Of a stretch of 64,000 nt of DNA, positions 8,976-17,639 are shown in pieces; the first letter of the stretch is position 1, and each line of letters opens with the position of its first letter. Below the pieces are notes generated by a model, which had not been told where the DNA came from, made no database searches, and saw only the letters and a program-made list of their open reading frames with translations. The translations under genes and the position numbers were made by a program. The DNA is taken from contig JAFAZH010000050.1 in assembly GCA_019239895.1 (NCBI GenBank), positions 1 to 64,000 of the forward strand, written 5' to 3'. This stretch comes from Abditibacteriaceae bacterium (GTDB lineage Bacteria; Armatimonadota; Abditibacteriia; Abditibacteriales; Abditibacteriaceae).

Positions 8976-10172
8976 ATGGCTTCCATCAATTCCACCATGT
9001 CCAATGGCCACACCTCGAATGGTCACGCGCCGAATGGCACTCCTGACGAGGGGCAAAACCAGGTCAAACGCACCATGCCGATGCGCCATGCCACGATTGG
9101 CGACATCGCCAAGCTACTCAATGCTGAACTGGTTGGCGACGCCAAAATTATCATCACCGGAGTTGGCGGCTTAGAAAATGCCGAGCCGGGTTCTATCGCC
9201 TTTATCGAGCATGAGCGGCTGCTAAAAACGGCGCTCAGTTCTGGCGCCGCCGCGATTATTGTGCCCGACACGATGGCGGCTAAAATGCGCCGCGTCGAGC
9301 GTAAAGTTGGCAAGCCCGCTGTCTTAACGGGTAATCCGCGCCTGGCTTTCGCCAAGGTGATGGAGTTTCTGCAACCGTCGCAATTGCCAGCGCCCGGCAT
9401 TCATCCAACGGCCATCGTTGAGCCGGATGCTTACTTAGGCGAAGGGGTCACGGTGCGGGAGCACTGTTACATTGGCCATCATGCTCATATCGGCAATGGC
9501 GTCGTCATTTATCCGCATGTGGTGATTGGCGACGGAGCGCAAATTGGCGATAATTCAATACTCTATCCCTCAGTGGTTATTGCGCACCACGTCAACATTG
9601 GCCAGCGCGTGCGCATTCACTCCGGCAGCGTCTTAGGCGGCGATGGCTTCGGTTATGTGATGGAGAACGGCAAGCACCGCAAAGTGCCACAGGTCGGCAC
9701 CGTGATTATTGAAGACGATGTAGAAATCGGTGCTAACGTCTGCATTGACCGCGCCACAATGGGCGCAACTCGTGTTGGAGCTGGCACTAAAATAGACAAT
9801 CTGGTGCAAGTCGCCCATAACGTCCAAATCGGGCGCAACTGCATTCTGTGTGGCCAAGTTGGTCTCAGCGGCAGTGTGATTATCGAAGACGATGCCGTTT
9901 TAGCCGGACAAGCTGGCCTGCGCGATCACGTCAAAATCGGCAAAGGGGCTACCCTTGGTGCCAAAGCAGGCATCATGAACGATGTCAAAGCAGGTGATTT
10001 TGTCACGGGCAGCCCAGCCGTCACCCACAAGGAGTTCCTACGCATGGAAGCCGCCGCTCGTAAGTTGCCCGATGCTCTGCGCACCCTGCGCACTCTGGAA
10101 CGTCAGGTTCGGGAGTTACAAGCGCGTTTAGGCACCGTGGACGGAAATTCAGATACTATTGACGAAGAGTAG
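8976..10172 (+). CDS. lpxD: UDP-3-O-acylglucosamine N-acyltransferase LpxD
   Basis: A 398-aa acyltransferase that adds the second 3-hydroxyacyl chain in lipid A synthesis, in the cytoplasm. After an Asn-Gly-His-rich tail (residues 9-21) comes the LpxD N-terminal domain (TIGDIAKLLNAELVGD, with GIAFIE-like SIAFIEHERLL). A left-handed hexapeptide-repeat helix follows, containing GGDGFGY, IDRATMGATRVG and the catalytic-type histidine in VQVAHNVQIG. A C-terminal helix (LRTLERQVRELQARL) completes the trimer-type architecture. The ATG at 8976, with AGGAG upstream, is preferred to a TTG at 8916. Its presence argues for an LPS-type outer membrane. The N-terminal NG-rich tail is unusual for LpxD and resembles the tail of NrdJ in this window. 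Confidence 0.93.
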   Translation: MASINSTMSNGHTSNGHAPNGTPDEGQNQVKRTMPMRHATIGDIAKLLNAELVGDAKIIITGVGGLENAEPGSIAFIEHERLLKTALSSGAAAIIVPDTMAAKMRRVERKVGKPAVLTGNPRLAFAKVMEFLQPSQLPAPGIHPTAIVEPDAYLGEGVTVREHCYIGHHAHIGNGVVIYPHVVIGDGAQIGDNSILYPSVVIAHHVNIGQRVRIHSGSVLGGDGFGYVMENGKHRKVPQVGTVIIEDDVEIGANVCIDRATMGATRVGAGTKIDNLVQVAHNVQIGRNCILCGQVGLSGSVIIEDDAVLAGQAGLRDHVKIGKGATLGAKAGIMNDVKAGDFVTGSPAVTHKEFLRMEAAARKLPDALRTLRTLERQVRELQARLGTVDGNSDTIDEE

Positions 10173-10193
10173 TAACTTAAAGTGTCAATTAAT

Positions 10194-10231
10194 AAAGAGG
10201 AGGCTCCCAATCCAACAGGAGCCTCCTCTTT
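10194..10231. terminator. Bidirectional terminator between lpxD and nadB
   Basis: A perfect 14-bp stem (10194-10207 with 10218-10231) has A-rich and T-rich ends on both sides, so it can terminate the convergent lpxD (plus) and nadB (minus) transcripts. It sits 22 bp after lpxD and 12 bp after nadB. Confidence 0.85.
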
Positions 10232-10242
10232 TTATCGCTATT

Positions 10243-11892
10243 TTAACTACAGGGTGCCTTATCTACCTTGAGTTGATTCCGCTCATTACTTAACAGCACA
10301 TGATGCTGCCAATCCCCATCGAGAGTTTGGGGGAAGTCGGTACGATAATGTGCGCCGCGACTTTCTTCGCGTTCGAGAGCGGCACGGGCGACCAGTTGAG
10401 CAACGGTGATCATGTTTGACAGTTCAATGCTGGGGCGCGTTGGGTTTGGCTGGCCGTAACGCTCTTGAAGTTCATTTAATATGTTCAAGGCTTGGCGCAA
10501 ACCCGCGCCACTGCGCACGAGGCCGACATAATGCCACATGGTTTCTTGCAAACGAGTACGGGCAGCAGTGATTTCAGCTTCGCTAAAAGGCTGCGCTCTA
10601 ACCCCATCTCCGCTACGTGTGTTCAGTTCTGGGGGGCAGCCCGATTTGCTAACGGCAATCGCGCCTTCGACGGTGCGGATGCCAAAGACCAAGCCTTCCA
10701 GCATAGAGTTAGAAGCTAAGCGGTTAGCACCATGCACGCCAGTGCAGGCACACTCGCCACAGGCCAATAGGCCATAGACATTGGTCGCGCCATGCAAATC
10801 GGTGCGAATGCCGCCCATCATGTAATGCTCGGCAGGCGAAACCGGAATCGGCTCGTGGGCCGGGTCAATGCCATAAGCCACGCAGGTTGAGTAAATCTTG
10901 GGGAAGCGAGCGGCAATCTGTTGCGCGGTGTTGGCAGTCAAATCTAAAACCACGTAATCGGAGCCGGTGGTGAGGATTTCCTGGGCAATGGCGCGGCTGA
11001 CCACATCACGCGGCGCGAGTTCGGCATCGGGATGATAGCGACTCATAAAACGCTCGCCGGAGGTATTGAGCAAAATGGCACCCTCGCCGCGCACGGCTTC
11101 TGAAATCAGGAACTTGGGGTTGTTGGGGCCTTTGGCGAAGGCGGTGGGATGGAATTGCACAAACTCCATGTCCATCAGCACAGCCCCGGCGCGAAAGGCC
11201 ATCGCCATGCCATCCCCCGTTAAGACCGGGGGATTGGTGGTGACTTTATAAAGCGCACCGATGCCACCGGTGGCGATAATCGTGGCCGCGCCTCGAAAGA
11301 GACGCAGTTCTCCAGTTTCCGTATCGAGGGCTAAGGCTCCGCAACAGCGCCGGTTGCTATCTTGCCCGCTAATGAGCAGATCAACCGTTAACATATCTTC
11401 AAAGACGGTAATGCCAGCACTTTCCAGGGCATTGGCGGACAGTGAGCGTTGCACCTCGCGCCCGGTGGAATCGCCATGAGCGTGAACGATGCGCCGCGCC
11501 CGGTGCGCCGCTTCGCGCGTCAGTTTCAATTCACCCGTTGGCTCCGTATCAAAGTGCGCCCCACGCGCAATGAGTTCGCGTACCCGTTGCGGGCCTTCTG
11601 TTACTAACACTTGCACCGCAGAGCGGTCACAGAGTCCGGCCCCGGCTTGCATGGTATCCTGCTCATGTAATTTGGCAGAATCGAGCGGTTCCGGGGCGAG
11701 GGCAGCGGCAATGCCGCCTTGTGCCCATTGCGTCGAGCCTTCGCTGATGTCTTCTTTGGTCAAGACGGCCACGCGGCCATGCGGAGCCAATTCGATGGCA
11801 CACGATAAACCGGCTACGCCCGATCCAATAATCAAAAAATCGAAGGATTCTGTGGGGAGAGTCGCGGGATCAAAGGGAAGTAAATAAGTCAT
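10243..11892 (-). CDS. nadB: L-aspartate oxidase NadB
   Basis: A 549-aa flavoenzyme (E. coli NadB is 540 aa) that oxidises L-aspartate to iminoaspartate, the first step of de novo NAD synthesis. Motifs in order: FAD-binding GSGVAGLSCAIELA near residue 22, STQWAQGGIAAAL, the succinate-dehydrogenase-family active-site block HPTAFAKGP then SEAVRGEGAILLN, the GGIRTDLHGATNVYGL loop, and GANRLASNSMLEGLVFG. The C-terminal helical domain follows. It is 18 bp downstream of, and co-directional with, a membrane-protein gene, so the two probably share a transcript. nadA and nadC are not in the window. Confidence 0.96.
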   Translation of the reverse strand: MTYLLPFDPATLPTESFDFLIIGSGVAGLSCAIELAPHGRVAVLTKEDISEGSTQWAQGGIAAALAPEPLDSAKLHEQDTMQAGAGLCDRSAVQVLVTEGPQRVRELIARGAHFDTEPTGELKLTREAAHRARRIVHAHGDSTGREVQRSLSANALESAGITVFEDMLTVDLLISGQDSNRRCCGALALDTETGELRLFRGAATIIATGGIGALYKVTTNPPVLTGDGMAMAFRAGAVLMDMEFVQFHPTAFAKGPNNPKFLISEAVRGEGAILLNTSGERFMSRYHPDAELAPRDVVSRAIAQEILTTGSDYVVLDLTANTAQQIAARFPKIYSTCVAYGIDPAHEPIPVSPAEHYMMGGIRTDLHGATNVYGLLACGECACTGVHGANRLASNSMLEGLVFGIRTVEGAIAVSKSGCPPELNTRSGDGVRAQPFSEAEITAARTRLQETMWHYVGLVRSGAGLRQALNILNELQERYGQPNPTRPSIELSNMITVAQLVARAALEREESRGAHYRTDFPQTLDGDWQHHVLLSNERNQLKVDKAPCS

Positions 11893-11910
11893 AAAGCCTA
11901 ATTTCGCGGG

Positions 11911-12741
11911 CTAGGTGCAACTATTTTCCACCGTCTGCTCCGGCGCACCACAAAAGCGACGGATACCATCAATGCCAACCCCATCTTCGGCCACCCGATG
12001 CACAATCTCATCCGTCACCTTATTAAAATGGGGGCCGCTCGCCAGAGTGCCACAGGGCGAATCATGGTTGGGTACCCCCGGTATGGCGGTCAGGCTGTTA
12101 CTCTGGCGGTCATAAATGAGCAGATTATGGGGCTGACCATAGTATAAAACGACTTCTTTCACACGAGGACTACGCCACAGTTCCGACGACAGGGCGCGCA
12201 TCGCGCCCGCTGCATCGGTATGGGCATCCGCCGTCATCTCGATAATCTGACCCTTAACGACGCGCTGGCGGATACTCACCGCATCGGAGTTACGCACTGT
12301 GAATAGCCGTGCAATGACCAATATCAAGAGGACGACGCCCACGGCGGCAGCCCAGCGCCAAGAAAACTTCCAGCGCAACTGTTGCCGACTATCGGGCGGA
12401 GCGGGAATGACGCGGCCCGTCGCCACCTGACCATCCAGCAGACGCCCCGCCATCGCCGCTTGGCTGTTTACAGTGGCAATGCGATTCATGAGCGGAGCGC
12501 CATTGCGATACCAGAAATCTAAATCAGCTTCGACTTCAGGCGCAATTTCAGACGCAATGGGTTCCTCGGCGCGACGCGCTGTGTCAGTCGCCACACTAGT
12601 CGCCGCCCCATTGGATGCCGTAGCCTGAGCCACATTCGGTGAAAGAGCCTCATGGTAGAAGATTTCTACCCGCGTCCCTTCCGGCAACGGTGTATCGGGA
12701 ACTACCAGCCCGGCTTTGACAGTACCGCCCACGGCCTGCAT
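11911..12741 (-). CDS. Single-pass membrane protein, unknown; DUF104-like N-terminal strand pattern
   Basis: Unrecognised 276-aa protein. Residues 5-28 (GTVKAGLVVPDTPLPEGTRV then EI) look like the small beta-barrel of DUF104/AF2212-type antitoxin domains; this is a pattern resemblance only. A linker rich in Ala, Thr and Glu follows, then a single membrane helix (about 129-149, AAAVGVVLLILVIARLF) preceded by basic and aromatic residues. The last 125 residues would be extracytoplasmic. The topology resembles an anti-sigma factor or a membrane-tethered regulator, but no cognate sigma factor is adjacent. A strong GGAGGTGAG ribosome binding site supports the start. It probably forms an operon with nadB. 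Confidence 0.6.
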   Translation of the reverse strand: MQAVGGTVKAGLVVPDTPLPEGTRVEIFYHEALSPNVAQATASNGAATSVATDTARRAEEPIASEIAPEVEADLDFWYRNGAPLMNRIATVNSQAAMAGRLLDGQVATGRVIPAPPDSRQQLRWKFSWRWAAAVGVVLLILVIARLFTVRNSDAVSIRQRVVKGQIIEMTADAHTDAAGAMRALSSELWRSPRVKEVVLYYGQPHNLLIYDRQSNSLTAIPGVPNHDSPCGTLASGPHFNKVTDEIVHRVAEDGVGIDGIRRFCGAPEQTVENSCT

Positions 12742-12852
12742 TCTCTCACCTCCGCACCTCTCATTTTAACTAATAGGGCCTTATTATGGTCTCAGTACTG
12801 CACATATCTTTCCATTCGGCTGAGTTTGACGCGGGATTCTTATTCTGAGGTT

Positions 12853-13398
12853 TCACTTCAGCAATGGCAACAAGGCTTTAAAATCGGGCGTGCCCGCTTC
12901 GCGCAGCAGTTCAAAAATGGCGCTTTCGGAGGATGTGGGCAACGCCCCGGCCCGCATCATGCGCTCCCAGCCGACTTGCTTATTGCTCTCCTGCCGCGAA
13001 GACACCGCATCATAAGCCACAAAGACATTAAAGCCGTGTCCCAGTAAATCCAGTGCTGTTTGCAGCACACAAACGTGTGTTTCGACGCCACAAAGCAGAA
13101 TCGTGGAGCAGCTTGTGGCACGCAGAGTTTCCAACACTGCCGGGGTGCAGGCGGAAAATAGGGTTTTGGGCAGTGGCTCAAGCTGGTCAATGGCTTCCAG
13201 GATGGCAGGCACCGTGCGGCCCAATTTCTCCGGGTATTGCTCCGTAACCACAACAGGCAATTGAAGCTGCCGCGCCGCGTGCGCCAGCAAGGTGCAGTGC
13301 TTTTCCACCTTTTCCGCTTCATAAATCGAAGGCATCAGCCGTTCTTGGACATCAACGATGAGTAAGGCGGTGTCGTGGCGGTGTAAACGGGAAATCAT
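12853..13398 (-). CDS. Isochorismatase-family cysteine hydrolase
   Basis: A 181-aa soluble hydrolase of the isochorismatase/nicotinamidase superfamily. The catalytic triad is visible: D16 in ALLIVDVQERL, K78 in PKTLFSA, and C110 in GVETHVCVLQTA, which also includes the cis-peptide region before the nucleophile helix. The family contains nicotinamidases, N-carbamoylsarcosine amidases and many hydrolases of unknown substrate. The YcaC-like length and lack of metal-binding histidines typical of PncA argue against nicotinamidase. Its transcript starts in the divergent region shared with nrdJ. Confidence 0.85.
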   Translation of the reverse strand: MISRLHRHDTALLIVDVQERLMPSIYEAEKVEKHCTLLAHAARQLQLPVVVTEQYPEKLGRTVPAILEAIDQLEPLPKTLFSACTPAVLETLRATSCSTILLCGVETHVCVLQTALDLLGHGFNVFVAYDAVSSRQESNKQVGWERMMRAGALPTSSESAIFELLREAGTPDFKALLPLLK

Positions 13399-13591
13399 AG
13401 TGATCTTTCTCTGTGGTTGCCTTAAGTATTATTCTTGACCACAATTATTTCAAAGAACATGTGGATAAAGTTGTTCATAACAGGGATAAGTTGGCACCCG
13501 GCACAAAATTCTTTAAGGAAATATTAATTTTTTGTGGAGCCAAGAACGTCTTTTTTCGGCACCTGCTGTATAATGCTCAAAGAGTCGCGTA

Positions 13592-13639
13592 ACCCTAAAT
13601 GTTGTGGCCTGGAGTTTGCAAGACCACAACATATTGGGT
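13592..13639 (+). promoter_or_regulatory. Pair of NrdR-box-like sites upstream of nrdJ
   Basis: Two 16-bp sites resemble the NrdR consensus (aCaCwAtATaTwGtgt). Site 1 at 13592-13607 (ACCCTAAATGTTGTGG) matches 12 of 16 positions; site 2 at 13624-13639 (CCACAACATATTGGGT) matches 13 of 16. Their 32-bp start-to-start spacing is the three-helical-turn spacing typical of NrdR box pairs. A TATAAT at 13569-13574 just upstream is a plausible -10, though its -35 is poor. NrdR represses ribonucleotide reductase genes when dATP is high, so the location fits nrdJ control. The matches were aligned by eye. Confidence 0.5.
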
Positions 13640-14043
13640 TTATCCCTATCTGTTCCGGCGGTTGGGGATAACTGAAATAACAACAATTGTGCCCCAGGCA
13701 CCCCAGCCACAGCAATGCATCCCCTCTCCATCACCGCTCCGCTCTCCGCCCCGCTACTGCTCTATCGTTGCACCGCTCGCCGCCCTGCCATAAATTCGCA
13801 AACTGTCCTCGGTTCATCCCGCCTCGCCCAGTCGCTTGAGCGAGAGTTTGCTTCCCTTGTGGCCGGTACGCGACTCCATCTCTCCCACCGGACTTGGCCT
13901 CGACCCACTTGCCTTAGTCATGCCCAGCACAACGCAACTAAGCACAGCGCAGCTAACCACAGCCTGACCTGCCACACTCAGTTCATGCCGCAACCCTGCT
14001 ACAGTATCTAAAGCTTAATTTACAGCACCAACGGAGAATAGTT
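13640..14043. other. Long leader region of nrdJ without a supported gene
   Basis: About 400 bp between the NrdR-like boxes and the nrdJ start. It is pyrimidine-rich in its first half, contains a small hairpin near 13837-13850 (TCGCTTGAGCGA) and ends with a weak GGAG ribosome binding site before the nrdJ ATG. An open frame at 13715-14011 has no recognisable domain and unnatural composition. Fragments resembling B12-box sequence (CTGACCTGCC) occur but not in riboswitch order. Confidence 0.4.
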
Positions 14044-17000
14044 ATGTCCAACGATCAAAGCACTACACTGACGGAACCACCAGCCGACGAACTCCTTAAA
14101 ATTACCAGCACCGAACTATCGAATGGCCCTATCCACGAAATTAAAGAGCACCCGAATGGCCACAGCAATGGCGTCAATGGGCACGCTAACGGCACCATTG
14201 CCAGCGAGACCAATGGGCACGCCAATGGCACCAATGGTAACACCATGACACTCGTTGTGGAAGAAGCCCCCACCGACCAGCCGAATCTACCTGCTACCGA
14301 ACCGGCTTATGGGGCACCGGTGGGCGGCGAAATTAAATCATTTACCCCCAAGGCCCCGGCCCGCAAACCTAAGAAGGGCGCTGGCTTGGGTTTCACGCGT
14401 CACTTTACCCACCCCGGCGAAGACCCCTTTGAGACGGTGGAATGGGAACGCCGCACCGCAGCCATTACCGGGGAAGATGGCAAAACTGTTTTCGAGCAGA
14501 AAGATTGCGAAATCCCCAAGAGTTGGAGCCAATTAGCGACTAACGTCGTGGTCAGCAAGTATTTTCGCGGGCCACTCGGCTCACCGCAACGCGAGACGAG
14601 CGTGCGCCAGGTGATTGGCCGCGTTGCCGATACCTTCGCACGCTGGGGCCTGGAACGGGGCTATTTCGCCACCACCGAGGATGGTCAAGCTTTCCGCGAT
14701 GAACTGGTTTACCTCTTGCTGCATCAGTATGGCTCATTTAACTCGCCCGTGTGGTTTAACATTGGTGTCCACGGGGCCAAGCAGCAAGCCAGCGCGTGTT
14801 TCATCAACTCCGTCTATGATGACATGGAATCCATCATGGAGTTGGCGGCGACCGAAGCGCGGCTCTTTAAGGGTGGCTCAGGGGCAGGCTCGAACCTGTC
14901 GCGCATCCGCTCTTCCAGAGAGCATCTTTCGGGCGGCGGCATTGCCAGCGGCCCGGTCTCCTTTATGCGCGGCTGGGATGCCTTTGCTGGTGCCATTAAA
15001 AGCGGCGGCACTACCCGTCGGGCCGCCAAGATGGTGATTCTCAACGCCGATCACCCCGACATCGAAGAGTTTATTGTTTGCAAGGCCGAAGAAGAGAAGA
15101 AGGCATGGGCCTTAATTGAAGCAGGTTATAATGGCGGCTTCAACGTGCCCGGTGGCGCTTATGACTCGGTGGATTTCCAGAACGCCAACCACTCGGTGCG
15201 CGTGACCGATGAATTTATGCGGGCTGCCGAAAATAACGCCGAATGGACAACCCGCGCCGTGATGGATGGCAAGCCGATTGGTAAGTTCTCCGCACGCGAC
15301 CTGCTCAAGAAAATCGCCGACTCCACCTGGATTTGTGGCGATCCCGGCCTGCAATATGATACGACCATCAACGACTGGCACACCTCCTCCAACACCGACC
15401 GCATCTATGCCAGTAATCCGTGTTCAGAATTCGTCTTCCTGGATGACACCGCCTGTAACCTCGCATCGCTTAACCTCATGAAGTATCGCCGCGCCGATGG
15501 TGAGTTTGACGTGGATACTTTCATTCATGCCTGTGAAGTCTTTATTACGGCGCAGGAGATTATCGTCTCCAATGCCAGCTACCCAACCGAAAAGATTGCG
15601 CGTAATTCGGAAGAGTATCGCCCGCTTGGTCTGGGCTATGCCAACCTCGGTGCGTTGCTGATGGCACAGGGCACGGCGTATGATTCGGACGAAGGCCGCG
15701 CTTTAGCCGGAGCGATCACCGCTGTTATGACCGGCTCGGCCTATCGCCAGTCGGCGCGCATTGCCGCCAACATTGGGCCGTTCAACGGCTATGCCAAGAA
15801 CCGCGAGCCGATGCTGCGCGTGATTGGCAAGCACCGCGATGCCGTCAATACCATCACCCAGAGCTTGGTGCCTGCCGATGTGCTGAACGCAGCCCATCGG
15901 GTGTGGGACGAAGCCCTGCTGCTCGGCCAGAAGCATGGCTACCGCAACGCCCAGGCCACCGTTTTGGCCCCCACGGGCACCATCGCCTTTATGATGGACT
16001 GCGACACCACCGGCATCGAGCCGGACATCGCCCTAGTGAAATATAAGAAGCTCGTCGGCGGCGGCTTGCTCAAGATCGTCAACCAGACGGTGCCCGAAGC
16101 CCTGCAAAAGCTGGGCTACACCAGCACGCAGGCCGATGCGATTGTGGAATACATTGACCAGAACGACATGATCGAAGGCGCCCCGGAACTCAAGCCGGAG
16201 CACCTGACGGTTTTCGACTGCGCCTTTAAGCCGATGAACGGCACCCGCTCGATTCACTATATGGGCCACGTCAAGATGATGGCGGCAGCGCAGCCTTTCA
16301 TCTCCGGCGCAATTTCCAAGACGGTGAATGTGCCCTCCGAAGCCACCGCCGAAGAGATTATGCAAACCTACCTGGAAGCGTGGAAGCTCGGCCTCAAAGC
16401 GGTGGCGATTTACCGCGATGGCAGCAAGCGCACCCAGCCGCTTTCGACCGCGACCGACGCCAAGAAAGCCGAAGTCGCCAAAGAAGCGCCGCGTGCCGTG
16501 CGCCGCAAACTGCCCGACGAGCGCCAGAGCATCACGCACAAGTTCTCGATTGCCGGACAGGAAGGCTACTTCACGGTTGGTCTCTATGAGGACGGCTCGC
16601 CCGGTGAAATCTTCATCCGCATGAGCAAGGAAGGCTCGACGATTAGCGGCCTGATGGATTCCTTCGCCGTCGCCATTTCGATGTCGCTGCAATATGGCGT
16701 GCCGCTACGCGTTTTGGTCAATAAGTTCACCCACTCGCGCTTCGAGCCAAGCGGCTACACGACCAACAAGGACATCCCAATTGCCAAGTCGCTGATGGAC
16801 TACATCTTCCGCTGGTTCGACCTGAAGTTCCACCCCAACGGCGACAACGGACACTTAGGCAAGCACGAAGTCCACACCATTCACAGCCCGGCCCAGCCCG
16901 CTTTAGTGGCCGCCCCCGCGCAGCCCAGCCTGCCCCAGCGGGCAACGGGTGGCAGTGGCGGCGATGACCTCAACGACCACTTGGCGCACCTGCAACAAGA

Positions 17001-17094
17001 CGCTCCCCCCTGCCCCGAATGCGGCACCATCATGACCCGCGCCGGTGCCTGCTATAAATGCAGCAACTGCGGCACGACGAGTGGTTGTGGATAG
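14044..17094 (+). CDS. nrdJ: Vitamin B12-dependent (class II) ribonucleotide reductase
   Basis: A 1016-aa adenosylcobalamin-dependent reductase that converts ribonucleotides to deoxyribonucleotides, so DNA precursor synthesis works with or without oxygen. Residues 38-66 are an Asn-Gly-His-rich disordered tail. The barrel follows, with an active-site cysteine in QASACFINSVYDD, the specificity region GGSGAGSNLSRIRSS, and the radical loop NPCSEFVFLDDTACNLASLNLM holding the thiyl Cys, Asn and Glu (given here in overlapping parts: NPCSEF, TACNLASLNL). PTGTIAFMMDCDTTGIEPD is typical of the NrdJ/NrdZ group. The C-terminus has the redox and zinc-ribbon cysteines CPECGTIMTRAGACYKCSNC. It is a single gene with its own terminator and NrdR-like boxes. 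Confidence 0.95.
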   Translation: MSNDQSTTLTEPPADELLKITSTELSNGPIHEIKEHPNGHSNGVNGHANGTIASETNGHANGTNGNTMTLVVEEAPTDQPNLPATEPAYGAPVGGEIKSFTPKAPARKPKKGAGLGFTRHFTHPGEDPFETVEWERRTAAITGEDGKTVFEQKDCEIPKSWSQLATNVVVSKYFRGPLGSPQRETSVRQVIGRVADTFARWGLERGYFATTEDGQAFRDELVYLLLHQYGSFNSPVWFNIGVHGAKQQASACFINSVYDDMESIMELAATEARLFKGGSGAGSNLSRIRSSREHLSGGGIASGPVSFMRGWDAFAGAIKSGGTTRRAAKMVILNADHPDIEEFIVCKAEEEKKAWALIEAGYNGGFNVPGGAYDSVDFQNANHSVRVTDEFMRAAENNAEWTTRAVMDGKPIGKFSARDLLKKIADSTWICGDPGLQYDTTINDWHTSSNTDRIYASNPCSEFVFLDDTACNLASLNLMKYRRADGEFDVDTFIHACEVFITAQEIIVSNASYPTEKIARNSEEYRPLGLGYANLGALLMAQGTAYDSDEGRALAGAITAVMTGSAYRQSARIAANIGPFNGYAKNREPMLRVIGKHRDAVNTITQSLVPADVLNAAHRVWDEALLLGQKHGYRNAQATVLAPTGTIAFMMDCDTTGIEPDIALVKYKKLVGGGLLKIVNQTVPEALQKLGYTSTQADAIVEYIDQNDMIEGAPELKPEHLTVFDCAFKPMNGTRSIHYMGHVKMMAAAQPFISGAISKTVNVPSEATAEEIMQTYLEAWKLGLKAVAIYRDGSKRTQPLSTATDAKKAEVAKEAPRAVRRKLPDERQSITHKFSIAGQEGYFTVGLYEDGSPGEIFIRMSKEGSTISGLMDSFAVAISMSLQYGVPLRVLVNKFTHSRFEPSGYTTNKDIPIAKSLMDYIFRWFDLKFHPNGDNGHLGKHEVHTIHSPAQPALVAAPAQPSLPQRATGGSGGDDLNDHLAHLQQDAPPCPECGTIMTRAGACYKCSNCGTTSGCG

Positions 17095-17130
17095 GTGAGA
17101 GGGGCATGGCCTAGGCCATGCCCCTCTCAC
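17095..17130 (+). terminator. 36-bp perfect palindrome after nrdJ
   Basis: An 18+18 bp perfect palindrome with no unpaired loop bases begins on the base after the nrdJ TAG. No T run follows. It would form a very stable hairpin in RNA, or a cruciform in DNA, and marks the boundary with the AT-richer accessory patch. Confidence 0.7.
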
Positions 17131-17216
17131 GCGTCGAAAATCAATACAAGACAAAGTTTTGACTGAATGGGAGGCAGAATATATAATTACTATAAAGTAA
17201 ATGGAGAGGCGATTGT

Positions 17217-17639
17217 ATGCCATTCATTAAATACACAGAAACTGGCAGGTCTTTTGCCCCTAAGGTTAGCATTAACCGGACGGGGCTTATTAGCTTTAGT
17301 GATGGTGCGAGAAAACGTTTTAATTTAGACGCCTATCAATTTTGTGTTCTGTACTACGAACCAGAGACGTACCGCATAGGAATTGAACTTACTAACGATG
17401 GTAAAGCGGAAGGCATAAAGAGACTGCGCTTACGCTCGACAGGAGCGGATATAGCAGCAAAGAGCTTTGTTGATTTCTTCGCATTGCCTTTAAAGGGCAC
17501 AACTATATGTGATTTATCAAAGGATGAAGATTCAGGTCTACTTACTTTCGACTTAAGTAGGGGCAAAGTTAGAGGTAGTATTGAAGAACCAACTAAGGAC
17601 AAAGAGGATGACACAAGTCAGCCACTTGACGAGACATAG
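17217..17639 (+). CDS. Hypothetical protein, 140 aa, accessory patch
   Basis: Not recognised. A soluble, charged protein starting MPFIKYTETGRSFAPKVSI, with alternating strand-like segments (INRTGLISFSDGA, FCVLYYEPETYRIGIEL) and an acidic C-terminal tail (KDKEDDTSQPLDE). No signal peptide or membrane helix. The start has a GGAGAGG ribosome binding site. Its base composition is visibly more AT-rich than nrdJ upstream and similar to the DUF1883 and TIR genes downstream, suggesting all three arrived together. It could be a partner of the predicted immune effector, but nothing in the sequence proves this. Confidence 0.7.
   Translation: MPFIKYTETGRSFAPKVSINRTGLISFSDGARKRFNLDAYQFCVLYYEPETYRIGIELTNDGKAEGIKRLRLRSTGADIAAKSFVDFFALPLKGTTICDLSKDEDSGLLTFDLSRGKVRGSIEEPTKDKEDDTSQPLDET

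Noticed and set aside
13780..13990. Possible cobalamin riboswitch before nrdJ
   Set aside because: Fragments CGCAAACTGT and CTGACCTGCC are present, but the order, spacing and remaining conserved blocks (GGTG, GCCACTG, complete B12 box) are missing.
13715..14011. 98-codon open frame upstream of nrdJ
   Set aside because: Composition is dominated by Ser, Ala, His and Thr with no domain, ribosome binding site or codon pattern of the neighbours.
16033..16692. Long antisense open frame inside nrdJ
   Set aside because: It is the mirror of a GC-rich coding region; nrdJ is certain on the other strand.
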